DNA from: Aphanomyces cochlioides
Lineage: Eukaryota; Oomycota; Saprolegniomycetes; Saprolegniales; Verrucalvaceae
Direction: 5' to 3'
Assembly (NCBI GenBank): GCA_019828595.1
Contig: JAHQRK010000002.1
Span: forward strand, 1,798,001-1,862,000
Length of the DNA: 64,000 nt
Shown: positions 1-10,902 of the stretch, piece by piece
Layout: the number at the start of each line of letters is the position of its first letter
How positions within the stretch are numbered: position 1 is the first letter of the stretch
Notes under the pieces: model-generated
Databases searched by the model: none
The model's input: the letters and a program-made list of their open reading frames with translations, nothing else
What the model was told of the DNA's origin: nothing
Position numbers and translations under genes: made by a program

Positions 1-2927
1 CATATCTTCTCGCCAATTATCCCCACTGTGATGATTGGTTTGATGTCCTACCTCCGCATGAGAATAGTCTCTTGCCTGGACGAGGCACCCAACGCTCGAT
101 TCTTCCCTACATCAAAGGCGATTCTGTCGAATTTGAAATTGAATTCGAATGGACAGGAGACCACTCCCAGCAACCAGTTTGCTCATTTGGAGGCGTATCT
201 TACGTTGGTATGGCAAGAATGGATCTCTTCTATGAAGTCCAAGATGACGACAGTAAGTCTGTGCCAGTGTATTCATCATTTTGAGCACTCGTAGTGTGTC
301 CAGGTTGGGACGAGGATTCCAAGACGTGGTGCAATGGCCACGGGCATTGTGATTGCGCAGGTATGGACGGCGCAAACAGAACCTGCACATGCAAGTAAGC
401 AATGCAGACTAAGTTTATCCTAATATTCACGTAGAGCGGGTTACGCTCCTCCAACTTGCGAAGGATGTTTGCCCAATGCGTACGGTCCTTCGTGCAGCAA
501 ATCGTGCGAAATGTGCTATAATGGTGGCACTTGTCAGGCTGGCATCAACGGAACAGGAGAATGCATTTGTCCTCCAGGTTTTGATCCTGAGTCACGATGT
601 GCTGCATGTTTGCCTTTGCACTATGGACCAGATTGCTTGCCTTGCCGAGATTGCAACCACCCTCATGGAAACTGCAATGACGGTATCCAAGGCAATGGCC
701 GTTGCTCGTGTGCAGTTGGATATAGTGCTGCTGTGGACTGCATGGATTGCATGGACTCTTTTTATGGCCATACTTGCACCCCTTGCAAGTCGTGCAATGA
801 AGGAAAATGTAACCATGGCCTTGGTGGCGATGGTCAATGCATCTGCAGAGAAGGTTTCGACGCGGACAGTCGTTGTATGAATTGTTCTACCAACTATTTT
901 GGTGCAAATTGTTCCCGCTGCGCCTCGTGTCATGGTCGTGGTTATTGCAACGACTCTTTGGTGGGCGACGGTGAATGCGTCTGTGATGTTGGTTATACCT
1001 CTGTGTCTCGTTGTGTTTTGTGTGATGATGGCTGGGACTTCAATCCAACCACTATGAGTTGTCAATGTGCACCAGATCATTTTGGACCGTTCTGCCGGAG
1101 TTGTCCAATCTGCGCACCGCATGGTCGCTGTAATGCCGGTGGCGAGGGTACGTTTCAGAGAAGTGCTAGACAGTTGACATTTTTCTAGGTGATGGGCGTT
1201 GCATATGTGATCCCGGCTGGAGCGACTCCTCAAATTGTGTGACTTGTATGAGTGGCTACTTTGGACCCCAGTGCTCTATGTGCCGTCGATGTGGCCACGG
1301 CAAATGTGACGACTCTATCCATGGATCTGGCCAATGCATATGTAGTCGTGGCTATAGCAGCAGCAGCGATTGTTACAACTGCGACGAGGGCTTTTATGGT
1401 CCAAACTGTACTGCGTGTCCCCAGGACTGTGGCCATGGCACTTGTTCAAGTGGACTACTAGGCTCAGGCAATTGTTCTTGTGACGAGGGATGGGCATGGT
1501 TGTCGCAAAATCCATGTACGACTTGTTTACCAGGTTATATTGGACCAGATTGTGTTCTCTGCCCCGGTTATATTGAAAGTGGTCTCATGTGCAACGGCCA
1601 TGGTGTGTGTATACCTCACGCAAATCATTCCGTTGGTATTTGCGAATGTGACGCCCGCTTTAGTGGCATTGGCTGTGAAGTTTACGAGTTTCCACTGGCG
1701 ATGGTTTGCGGTCTGGGTTTGATTGCCTTGTCTACTTTGGGCTTTTGTATGTGTTCAATGCGTCGACTAGCTCGTCAGACCCAAATTTTCCATCCTCAAA
1801 TCTTGCGGCGAGGCAGCACCTTTCCTGGGTATTTGGAAATCTCAGATGTGAGTGACTTGGAATTTTTTGTCTCTGCCGATTCTCGTGATTGGCTCATCCC
1901 ATTTGAAGCGCTGACCCTTCAGCGGGAAGTTGGCAATGGTACATCAGGTCAAGTGTTTCAGAGTCTTTATCACAGTGGCGGAGGCAGTTCAGTTGTAGCT
2001 GTCAAGCGTCTCTACAGCCCAGTCACTGGTCAAGAATATTTCCAAAGTTTCTTCCGCCGTGAAGTGAGCATTTTGAGCAAATTGCATCACCCTCATGTTG
2101 TGCGCTTCTATGGTGTGAGCTACTACAGTCGCATATTGTACATTGTGACTGATTTTTGTCAAACGAGCCTCAGCCACATGATTGAAAATCCACAATCCAA
2201 GGGACCATTTGAGCCAACTTTTTTCATGAAAGTTGTGCAGCAAATAACAAGTGGTATGGGCTTTCTCCACAGCCGCAACGTCGTGCACCGGGACTTGAAA
2301 CCTGCTAACGTTTTGCTCACCGACACAGACGATGTCAACATTTGCGATTTTGGGCTTTCTCGTCTCATTGACCCTGAGACCACATCTATGACGGCCGAAG
2401 TATCTATCGCTGAAAGATTCTTTATGGCTCACACATGAAATTAGGTTGGAACTCCAAGTTACATGGCACCAGAAATGGCCACTATGGGTGGAACGCAGTG
2501 TTCTACCAAGGGAGATGTCTATTCTTTTGGAATTTTGCTCTATTCAATGTGGTCGAGGAGTAAACCCTACGGGGATCAAGGGATGAATCCTTTCCAATTG
2601 GTAATTGAGGCCAACCATTGAGTGTCTAATTGTGCGACTTAGATGACAGCAGTGGTGAATGGCTTGCGGCCTGTGATCCCCATCAATTGTCCTCCTGGTT
2701 TGGAAAGACTCATGAACGCTTGTTGGGATGCAAATCCTGGAGCAAGACCCACATTTCCTGAGATTTCTCTCCAACTGCAAGACCCCGCAATTTTGGAATG
2801 TCCTCCTGACGACGAGGTGGTTACGACTGCCGAAGAGCGACCAATTTCTAGTCGGTTTCGATTGAATAGCAGAGACCATTATGTCGAGCCCACCAACTAT
2901 GGCAGTTGTAATAATAACCAGGACTAA
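1..2927 (+). CDS. EGF-repeat receptor protein kinase (TKL-like), 5'-truncated by window edge
   Basis: Single-pass receptor-like kinase; about 904 residues are visible and the gene starts left of the window. Exons by GT/AG and phase: <1-252, 295-394, 435-1147, 1189-2399, 2445-2600, 2643-2927. The extracellular part has about nine tandem Cys-rich EGF/laminin-type repeats (pattern YGPxC..C..HGxC.DG..G.G.C.C..G). A hydrophobic segment at about 1690-1755 is followed by basic residues (MRRLARQ). The kinase domain has the Gly-loop region (GNGTSGQVF), VAVKRL with the ATP-binding Lys, HRDLKPANV catalytic loop, DFGLSR, and GTPSYMAPE activation segment; all key residues are present, so it should be active. 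The HRDLKPxN loop and overall pattern suggest a TKL serine/threonine kinase rather than a true tyrosine kinase. The ligand is unknown. Confidence 0.88.
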
Positions 2928-3412
2928 AATATAGACTTATAATATGACGTGCAGATATGAATATGACTTCCTATCGACGGGCTGCCATTATTGCAGTTTG
3001 TGCTCCTAGACGAATCCCAAGTATTGCTCGTTGTCTCAGTAGTACATGCTACAGCTGTACAACAAACAGCTAAGGTTGTATACTTGGTGAGCCATCGAAG
3101 GGACTCTCAGACTTTCACATCCCATTGATTCCGTTCCTTTTCACCAAGGACTGTGAAAATGGATTTCGCTTTCGAGTCAGGTGAAGAGGCAAGCCAGAGT
3201 TTGTCAAACACTGTGGTGTGATTCAAAAAGCGAGTTTGAGATGACTTTCTAACGCTTTCGACTTGAGAATATAACAACCAGAACATTCAGCGTCAGTGAT
3301 TTCACAGTGCAAGTTGGATTTTGAATCGGGGTCCTGAATCAGACATTTCGAAAATATAATTCAGAATACATTTATTCGAAGAAAAGAATTTTCATTATTT
3401 ATTCAAAGCATA
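2928..3412. other. Intergenic, no gene seen
   Basis: Spacer between the receptor kinase and the hAT relic. No ORF with recognisable homology. From about 3345 it becomes AT-rich with short TTATT/GAATA-type motifs that belong to the repeat flank of the hAT relic. Confidence 0.5.
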
Positions 3413-3433
3413 GAAAGAATAGAATAATTTATT
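3413..3433. repeat. 21-bp direct repeat, left copy, flanking hAT relic
   Basis: Exact match to 4074-4094 (core GAATAGAATAATTTATT). Related degenerate copies lie at 3363-3405, 3450-3470 and 4052-4130. Reiterated short motifs near the ends are typical of hAT subterminal transposase-binding repeats, so these may be the remains of element ends. Confidence 0.7.
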
Positions 3434-3458
3434 CTATGTCTCTGCCAAAATGAATTAT

Positions 3459-4049
3459 TTATTCGTCCAAAACAGAATTATTCTCATGATTCTCTTGATT
3501 CTCTTGAAGCAGCTTCTCAATGTCCATGACACCCCACAATTCCGAATTGACACAGAGAAACATTTGAGATTCGAAGTTCTGAGGAAGAATCCTGCCTCGT
3601 CGAGCGCCAAGGGCATGCTTGGCGCGAGAGAAGAAACGTTCACAAATGTTCGAGGTGGGCAACAGAAACTCCAAATCGAGGTAACCATGGCCTTGACTTC
3701 GCTTTTGTCGCTTCGAAGACCGCTCGAAATAGCCAAGATGATTCGAGCGGTCTTCATCATCATGCATAGAGCTCTGAGGATCACGTAAATGCTCAATGGT
3801 TGCACGTTCGGCGTCGGTCAAGCTAGAAACGTCGCCAAGTTGAACTTTCACAATAGCAGTTTCGAATTTGGGAGATTGAACTATCTCACTGTTAGATGCA
3901 ATTTTACGGCCCATGATTGGATAATCCTGAATAACCAGATCAAACGCAAGACGCACATCCTTCACGCTTGTGCGGTCCTGCTGGAGACCTTTCGTAACAT
4001 CATCGAGCTTACGCAGAGTGTCAATCAAAAATGAGTTCAATTTCAACAA
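3459..4049 (-). pseudogene. hAT-family transposase C-terminal fragment
   Basis: Minus-strand reading frame of about 195 residues that resembles only the C-terminal part of hAT transposases, with the dimerisation-region signature ERFFSRAKHALGARRG followed by NFESQMFLCVN. The N-terminal zinc finger and the catalytic RNase H-like core are absent. The open frame runs on to 4163, but the extra 5' residues are only translation of the AT-rich flanking repeats. Best read as a decayed, internally deleted element. Confidence 0.72.
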
Positions 4050-4073
4050 ATTGAATAATTTATTTTGTTGACC

Positions 4074-4094
4074 GAAAGAATAGAATAATTTATT
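4074..4094. repeat. 21-bp direct repeat, right copy, flanking hAT relic
   Basis: Exact partner of 3413-3433; a further degenerate copy is at about 4107-4125. Confidence 0.7.
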
Positions 4095-4300
4095 TGTTTT
4101 GCTTTGAGAATAGAATAAATTATTTTCCTTGATTAAAAAATAGAATACTACTCCGTTCCGCAATATTTGTCATATTTTTTTGTCTTGTTTTAAGTATTGG
4201 CAATAGTTTAATTAAGTATACATTTTACTTCAACTTTTTGGCTAAAAGTACAACATTTAATTTAATCTTGACTAATGTATGAGTGACAAGCGATACTCAG

Positions 4301-4321
4301 CTGCCGCCCTTCGGGCGGCAG
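4301..4321. repeat. GC-rich perfect hairpin
   Basis: Perfect 9-bp inverted repeat (CTGCCGCCC, loop TTC) in strongly AT-rich surroundings. No adjacent transcript to assign it to. Confidence 0.7.
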
Positions 4322-4551
4322 AAATATTGAAGCAAAGTCAAAATACGAACGCCAGCTAAGCTGCTTTGCAATGTGAGCTCAGATTCATTTGAAGTGCAGA
4401 GATGCATTTATTCGCCAAGACATGATAACGAGATAGAGCAAATTGTTATTACATGTCATGCAATTAGAAATTTGAAAAGCTATCTAACGACTGTTGTCGA
4501 ACATAAAACGCACGGTGCATTGTCGCCATATAGTATAGAGCCCAAAGTGAG

Positions 4552-5486
4552 CTAAGGTTGATTTGTCTTGGACTCTTTCTTTTTCATGTTTGTCAGTAGT
4601 GGATAGCGAGATCCATAGGTGGTAAGCAGCTCAGAGTTTTTGGCTACTGGCTTAATAGTTTGTAGAACACAGATCGATCCTTTGGCTTTCTCCAAATCAC
4701 TCGGTGACATGCCTGTGTGGCTTTCATCGGCATTTGTGCGCAGTGCAGAGATAACTTTATCAGCCAAAATTTCGTCGACAACAAATTCGCAGTTCTTTTG
4801 TCCATCTGAATTGCATCGATTCACCAAAGAACCAAATCCGAGACCTGGAGTGGGACGATTGATGCCTTCAAGGTAGATATTCTTGTCAATATGAATTCTG
4901 TATTCACCACTGCCGTGTTTTGGTAGTTCATGCTCATATAACAATTCACCATCGTATGTTGTAAAGCACTCGCCAGTTAGCAATGACATACTGGTAAAAA
5001 CGCCATTTCCGGCATTTGGGATGGTAGACTGCTTTGTGTATAAAATACACCTCTTATGTCGATACAGACCGATGCCTTTGAGTACCTCATCAATGTCAAG
5101 AAGCGCATGCATATGTCGAGTGGGTCTAACTCGACGATAACGTGGATTGTCAATGTAGAGCTGATTTTGTTGCACTTCAACTTGTTTTGCACATTTAGCT
5201 GCATAAGCTCGCTTTATTTCGACTCGCTTTTCGAGCTTTTTTTCTCTTGCTCTGATAGTTTTTGTTTGCTGATTTTGTGGCCAAGGTGATGTCTGAGTGT
5301 GTGCTTACGAAGATTTTCGAGACCGAACCTTCTTTTCTGGCATGATCTAAACTTACATTTGTAAACGCGACCCGATGATCCGATAGGGGCGACTTTGATC
5401 ACAACTCTGGAATGTGGCAAAGGGGCGTTCGAGTGGGTAGACGTATCGATAGGTTCAATAGAGGGTAAGATGTACGGCTCAGACAT
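4552..5486 (-). pseudogene. C2H2 zinc finger + SET-domain protein, frameshifted
   Basis: Two minus-strand frames that together look like one gene. The 5' frame (5486 to 5214) has a C2H2 finger (C-x4-C-x12-H-x3-H at residues about 44-66) and a Lys/Glu-rich tail. The 3' frame (stop at 4552) has SET-domain motifs: PNAGNGVF at the start, the NRC.SDGQKNCEF region in place of NHxxxPN, and ELLTTYG at the end; this suggests a lysine methyltransferase fold with a substituted cofactor motif. The 3' frame stays open upstream through a basic coiled-like stretch, and the two frames meet at a run of seven T (5237-5243); one extra base there would join them. No suitable intron is visible. Frameshifted gene or assembly error; the domains themselves are clear. 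Confidence 0.6.
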
Positions 5487-5800
5487 GAGGATATCTCAGT
5501 TGGCGTACAATATTTGAACGTTAGAAGCTCAGGTGAATGAATCTTGTAATAAAAGGCGGTTTGGCAGGGGTAGGCTAGCTATTCTTGTTCTGATTGTATT
5601 TTAAAGTCACTTTGTTCTTGAAAATATTGGCAGCTTTAGCTCTTAATGATGTAGCACCATGAATTGCTTTAGAAGACTATTGCTCTCAAATGGATTGATT
5701 GTTATGGCCCGTCGCCATATTTGGTCAGTCTCATAGTGTACTGACAGCATTGCTTTTACATTGCTTGAGAGCAATGATTGGTTGCAGGTATTTGAACTAC

Positions 5801-5912
5801 TGCAATGAGCGATGAGATTATCAATATGGAAATGGAAACATGTATTTCATTCGCTGGTCACACTCAACTGTTTCGTAAATGACATCGTTGTATATTTCAA
5901 CTCCATGGAGCT
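5801..5912. repeat. Diverged direct repeat, copy A
   Basis: About 110 bp with recognisable but diverged similarity to 6201-6315 (shared blocks around GCGATGA, ATTATCAA, CTCAACTGTT and CAATGGAGCT-like ends). The rest of 5487-6513 has no supportable gene. Confidence 0.5.
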
Positions 5913-6200
5913 GATCTGGATGGTTGCAAATTCGTCAAAATGCACCATAATAACTTCAATGCAGTCATATTACATTCAAACAGCCTATTGTAATCGCTCT
6001 GGAAATGTTGAATGTTTAGTCGTTTGTTATCTACATGTCGTTAGGTTATTTTCAAGGTAGTGGGTAGATTTGTGGCATATAAAATGCGATGAACGATATT
6101 GTAGTAAGCATGTTGAATCCAACCTGTCGACCGTGAGCTCTACAAAAATGAGAATTGAGCTCTGGTTGAAACACCCTGCTTGAAAGTTTAGATGTCTCTT

Positions 6201-6315
6201 CACAACAGCGATGAACGATGAATTATCAACGTAAAGATGAAAATAATGTATTAGTTATGCTGTTGCGCTCAACTGTTGCAGAAATGTCAATGTCTTGTGT
6301 GTCCACTCAATGGAG
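6201..6315. repeat. Diverged direct repeat, copy B
   Basis: Partner of 5801-5912, offset by about 400 bp. Function unknown; probably an old duplicated intergenic sequence. Confidence 0.5.
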
Positions 6316-6513
6316 CTATTCTTGATTTTTGAGAAATCGTTTTACTGGCTTTGCATCCGCGTCATTTGCTGAGAGTCTTTTCTTGATATTGGTCGATCGC
6401 GTTGACATAACTTGTGGTGATATTTTTGGTGCGTCTTGCGATCCGTCGGTTTCTTGAAGAGAACTGTCTTGTGAATCCTCCTTAGTGTCAAACATGTTTG
6501 TTCCATGTGACAC

Positions 6514-7210
6514 ATGGTCGCAGCAAATCCCAGCCGTATTGGCTCTAAATTGTTTGACGAGACAGCTCTGTTCAAACTTGTCGACTTGATTGAAAAGAGT
6601 AAACTGTGTCAAGTTGTCAACTTCAACGTCCAAGACAGTCAATATGTCGTGGCTGGTGACTTGGGCAACTTGGAAGTTCTCTCACGTGTTATGACAACTG
6701 TCCGTGAGCAACCTTCGGCATTAGACTCTATTGGCTTGGAAGGTTAGATTCAGGAATCCTTGGCAGTTGTTGAATCCCAGAAGAATACTTTGGCGAGTCA
6801 GGACAAGCCATTTACTTTGAAGCGTGGTACGGCTACGATTCCGTTGAGCGGGCTCGATGTTCGATTCCACTCGCGATGGTTGCTTGGTGGTGTGCCAGCG
6901 TTCCGAGAGCTAATGCGTCCCAAATTTAAGAAGGAAATTTTGTATGGCAACAGAGCGCTTCTGGAGAACAACTACATCCCGAATTTGATCGCCAAACCAT
7001 TCAGCACCTCGAAGGAGTACGTTCAAGAAGTTGCCGATTTAACGGGCAGTCCAGTGCTGTCATCTCTGTTAGCCAACTGGGACACCACTCCCTTGGATGA
7101 GCTTGTTTGGTTGCTGGTGATCGAATTGCTTATCAATTTGCCTCTCCTGTCCAGTGGATTAAAACACAAGCGCATCTCTTTAACAAGACAAAACCATACG
7201 ACAGGCTTCT
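6514..7210 (+). pseudogene. Fatty acid synthase (malonyl/palmitoyl transferase region) relic
   Basis: The translated frame matches the acyltransferase region of fungal/oomycete type I fatty acid synthase: AANPSRIG, then a VVNFNVQDSQYVVAGDLGNLE segment, then IPLSGLDVRFHSRWLLGG and YIPNLIAKPFS. It carries an in-frame TAG at 6745-6747 and a frame change near 7127, after which the expected YQFASPVQWI-type sequence is read in another frame. No other part of the more than 2000-residue enzyme is nearby, so this is a dead fragment from duplication or transposition. Confidence 0.8.
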
Positions 7211-7933
7211 CCAGTAAGGACATCCATTTGAGAACATGTACCGACATAATCAGGTAAATCACCAGTCGTCTAGCCATCGTCGTCACGTTTCACAGATACA
7301 GCCAGACGATAAAACAGCCACAAAGAAGTAGAACGTCTCCACTTGACGCCACAAGAAATGCATAGTGTAAAGTTTGTTTGATATTCCATCCTCTTTATTC
7401 ATAATTTATGCATCTCTCGAACCATTCAGTGACGGCAAAGACGCCAATGCGTCACCTAGAATTCAACACCCTGCGAACATAGTACGACGATCAACAGAGA
7501 GCTCCATGGGACAAGCCATTGCATTGTGGATGAATCCAACAATCTTGTTGGAGGAATAAAAATCGCATGAACAACATGTCACAAGACTCCGTCGATGTGT
7601 CGTGTTCCCGTTCCTCATCGCTTGGACATGTTATTCAGCATGGCACTCTGAACGAGAAGGACCTCGGGAATAGATCCATTGACGTGCATTGAGGACACTC
7701 GATGAAGCAGCACTCGTTTGGTCTTGACCGCGTTTGGGGATATCGAATGGGTTGGAGAGCAACAGGCTGTCGTCCTGCCGAGTGTGTTGAGGTTTAGGAC
7801 ATTCAGGAAGTGTGAAGCCAAGCATTTAAAATGATTTGAAATGTGGTGTGATAGCGTTGCATGACGATGTGTGTGCGTTTGGAATGGTTTTGAAATCCAT
7901 CGTCTGCCGAAGGATATCAAACCTTTACTATCT
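7211..7933. other. Intergenic, no gene seen
   Basis: Region between the FAS relic and the 3' end of the C69 peptidase gene. Short ORFs occur on both strands but none shows domain-like sequence. Confidence 0.5.
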
Positions 7934-9952
7934 CTAAACAGCGCTAGCTTGGGACGCGTGGACAATCTCTTGCTTGATGGCGCTGATTTCCGTCGTCGAC
8001 TTGGCTGTCTTGACTTCCCGAGCGTGCAACACAAGGACGACAGCGGCCATGACAAGGGAGAGAGCCATGGCGCCACAGACAAACCCGAGGACAAAGCCGC
8101 TCGGGAGGCTGAGCACGTCGCTTTGGACAGACGATTGCGTCAGGACTGTGTTGGCAGCATTCGGAGTGTAGCCGATGTCGGGATCCGTGGCGTTGGCCGC
8201 GGCTTCTTCGATTGCGACTTGGGCTGGCGGGTAGTACTCGTCGGGGTAGCGAATGTAGCTTGTCTCGTTGGCCCATCGGCCGTCGTACGAGATGCCGCGA
8301 CCGCCCTTGGCCGACTCGTTGTAGAAATGGTAGCCGTCCGTGTACGACGAGACCAAATGCCACGCGAATTCCCACCACGCCTTGGTCGTGTCGACGATGA
8401 AATCATTGTACTTGGTCTCAATCAACGCCGCGCACGCATCTTGCTTCAACTGAGTGCACGCCGCTTCGTTGGCTTGCTGCAGCGCGAACGCTTCCGTGCG
8501 GTACTTGACGCGCTCCGCTTGGATCTCGCGGTGGATGTAGCTGTACTCGATGTGTGCCCAGTTGGACGTGAAGTGGAAGGCCCACCACGTCGAGTTGAAG
8601 TCGAAGCGCGTGCGGAGCGCGCTGTTGAACACGGCAGGAAGGGTATTCTGGCGGCAGCCGATGGGGAAATACACCGTGTCGGCGGGAACACCTTGGCCGT
8701 ACCATGCCAAGCCGCCAATGTGGTCGGGGACGGACTGCCGCGCTTGGAGGACAAAGCTATGCGTCGCTCGGTGGATAGATATCGAGCGTTCCCAGTTGCC
8801 CGTGGCGTTTTTTGCGCGGCTGGAGAAGCGTGCTGGGTCATGGAAGGGTCCAGCAGCCACGCCTTGCGTCAAGTCGAACGGTGTGCCTTGGTAGTAGTCG
8901 CTCATGATGCGCATGAGCGTGAGCGGAGTAATTGGCGTCATGGGTTTGATCGAGAAGGGATACGTTGGGACGCGCGCTTGGAAGCCGAGCGCCGGATCGA
9001 GATGGAGATTGGGAGCCAGCATGTCGTACGCTCGCCACATGCGTCGACCGCCGTAGAGAGGTTTGCTCGGTCCTGGCGGCGCGTACGCATAGGCGGACGT
9101 GAAGTCGAATGGCTTGTCAGGAGATGCCCAGCCTTTGGAATAGGCAAACTCTTTGACGTTCGACGACGCGAGAAAGTTGTTGGTGTCCGTCAAATTGAGT
9201 TCGCGGATCACAAATGTGTTGGGAACCATGACGAACTGGTCGTCTCCCACACGCTGCGCCGCCCAGACGGCTCCGCTGTTGTGTGATCCTGTCAGGATGT
9301 GGAAAATCCACACATTGCCGTATTTGTCGCAGATCGCAAGAGCTTCGCCGCTGCCGGCATTGTCTGGAACGAGAGGATCTTCCGAGTAATCTCCATAGAA
9401 GCCGTACTTTTCAGCAAGCTCGCCCATGGTTTTGACGGCACAGACGGCGGTGTCGCATCGCTCGAGCGCCACTTTGCTCAGTTCTTGGATATCAAACAAG
9501 TTTTTGCCGTACGGAAGATCGACGGGATATCCAACGGTCTTGGCCGCGGTAGTCGTCTCGCCAATGCTCAGCTGGACTTCGTTCTGCATGCCAAAGTATG
9601 AATCCCAGTAGGCGTACGTCTTTGGCACTTGAGGGATATATCCATTCGGCTTGCTCAGCGTTTGGTTGGTGCCATTCACTGGCATGTAGGCAGGCCCACG
9701 CTCGTTTGTCACAAGCCGAGGGTATCCACTACGATCGAGGTAGTTGTAGACCGCTCGCTTGGATCCTGGCGCGTGTGTCATGGCTGGAACGCGCACAAGT
9801 CGCAAGTCGTACGGGTGTGCAGTGCCGTCGTTGGTATGTGAGACCAAGACCGATCCATCTGGCGTGGCTTTGGATCCGACGGCCATGAGCGTGCAGGCAT
9901 GGGCAGAGGCAAGCAGTAGACCGAGATAAGAGAGAGCAAGACGCGGCAACAT
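7934..9952 (-). CDS. Peptidase family C69 (dipeptidase) with signal peptide and C-terminal membrane anchor
   Basis: Intronless, 672 residues. Residues 1-19 form a signal peptide ending AHA, so cleavage leaves Cys20 (CTLMAVG) as the new N-terminus, as expected for this Ntn-hydrolase family where the N-terminal Cys is the nucleophile. The body carries family landmarks (early SHTNDG, central GSGEALAICDKYGNVWIFH) and many N-glycosylation sequons. A hydrophobic helix near residues 620-645 followed by a short basic tail predicts a type I membrane enzyme facing the lumen or outside. Expected to hydrolyse dipeptides or N-terminal residues; substrate not predictable. The long open frame on the opposite strand is a codon-bias shadow. 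Confidence 0.9.
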   Translation of the reverse strand: MLPRLALSYLGLLLASAHACTLMAVGSKATPDGSVLVSHTNDGTAHPYDLRLVRVPAMTHAPGSKRAVYNYLDRSGYPRLVTNERGPAYMPVNGTNQTLSKPNGYIPQVPKTYAYWDSYFGMQNEVQLSIGETTTAAKTVGYPVDLPYGKNLFDIQELSKVALERCDTAVCAVKTMGELAEKYGFYGDYSEDPLVPDNAGSGEALAICDKYGNVWIFHILTGSHNSGAVWAAQRVGDDQFVMVPNTFVIRELNLTDTNNFLASSNVKEFAYSKGWASPDKPFDFTSAYAYAPPGPSKPLYGGRRMWRAYDMLAPNLHLDPALGFQARVPTYPFSIKPMTPITPLTLMRIMSDYYQGTPFDLTQGVAAGPFHDPARFSSRAKNATGNWERSISIHRATHSFVLQARQSVPDHIGGLAWYGQGVPADTVYFPIGCRQNTLPAVFNSALRTRFDFNSTWWAFHFTSNWAHIEYSYIHREIQAERVKYRTEAFALQQANEAACTQLKQDACAALIETKYNDFIVDTTKAWWEFAWHLVSSYTDGYHFYNESAKGGRGISYDGRWANETSYIRYPDEYYPPAQVAIEEAAANATDPDIGYTPNAANTVLTQSSVQSDVLSLPSGFVLGFVCGAMALSLVMAAVVLVLHAREVKTAKSTTEISAIKQEIVHASQASAV

Positions 9953-10812
9953 GGCTGCTGGCGTGAAGATTTGGGTCTGGCCAGTCGGTCACGGTGTGTC
10001 GATTGGCCAGAGACGACGTTGTTCGATTTTGAACGGGGAGATGGTCTGTCCAAATACCCATCAAATACCGGGTTCTTGTAAATTATATTGAATTTTGTAT
10101 CAACAAGAGGAGGGACAGTCGGGTCTTTCACCCACAGACGCAGAGAATTCAGCAAAAAAATTGTTGTCTGGACATGGAGAGTATACAAAATCCAAGTCAT
10201 TTTAATCTTTTTGGTGCTGTGGGTTGTACGTGCAGACGACATTTTGTGAAGTCAAGGAAGAATCCATGACTGGATCGGACTGCCCATCGTGCTCACACCG
10301 CCGTGTTCACGCACGACAGCAGTAAAGCAATCCACCGCATGAGGCATCTCGTTTCTCGTCCCGAGATGGTCAAGAGGCGGCGCTTTGATCGCGACGCTCT
10401 TGATGGAACTCACAGAGTTTGAGGTTGAAATATCGACTTGCTATGTCAAGAGACTTGCGGTTGTTGATTGCATCGCTCACCGGGATATTGTTAAAGCTCT
10501 ATCGCAGTCATCTTCCCTTCGTCTTTGCAAAGGAACTCCATCGGGTGAATAAAGCTCGCGTGTCTCCTGCCGCCGAGAATTCATGGAAATCAGAGGTCCA
10601 TCGTGAGGTGGACCTGACGGTCACGGAATCACGTGGAGACAGTCGTCACTACAACAGCGGGGGGTTGTATGTGGAATGAAGGATCATAGAATGCATGCAG
10701 GCTCGTTCTTGCCCGCCTTCCCATTGTCCACAGGTGGCACGATTCAGCGACTGCCAGCACGTTTGCCGTGGTCGTGACGTGGCAGCGTGGTATGGTGCTT
10801 AGAAAGAATTTG
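9953..10812. other. Intergenic between divergent C69 peptidase and BAP31-like genes
   Basis: Both flanking genes read outwards, so both promoters lie here. I see no supportable ORF; an 86-codon frame at 10419-10679 lacks any recognisable feature. Confidence 0.5.
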
Positions 10813-10846
10813 TCATTCGGATAACGGGATCCGCTTTATCCGGCGA
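10813..10846. promoter_or_regulatory. TATCCGG-type motifs upstream of the BAP31-like gene
   Basis: Two half or imperfect copies of the palindrome found in front of other genes here: ATTCGGATAA at about 10815 and TTTATCCGGCG at about 10836, 55-90 bp before the start codon at 10903. Regulatory role inferred from recurrence (see 16530, 18463, 40343). Confidence 0.45.
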
Positions 10847-10902
10847 AGCCTATTTTTTCTCTCACCCCGTCTTTATACTAATAATTCGACGAGATCTGCA
10901 GG

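Noticed and set aside
592..1233. 213-codon minus-strand Thr/Ala-rich frame opposite the EGF repeats
   Set aside because: Artefact of the periodic Cys-rich repeats read in reverse.
4301..4321. Hairpin as a bacterial-type terminator
   Set aside because: Not followed by a T-run, and the window is eukaryotic; kept only as an inverted repeat.
5237..5243. T7 run as a programmed frameshift site in the SET gene
   Set aside because: No slippery heptamer with downstream structure could be recognised; similar homopolymer changes occur in dead elements, so decay or error is simpler.
7871..9286. 471-codon open frame on the plus strand opposite the C69 peptidase
   Set aside because: Arg/Val-rich translation without domains; a codon-bias shadow of the real minus-strand gene.
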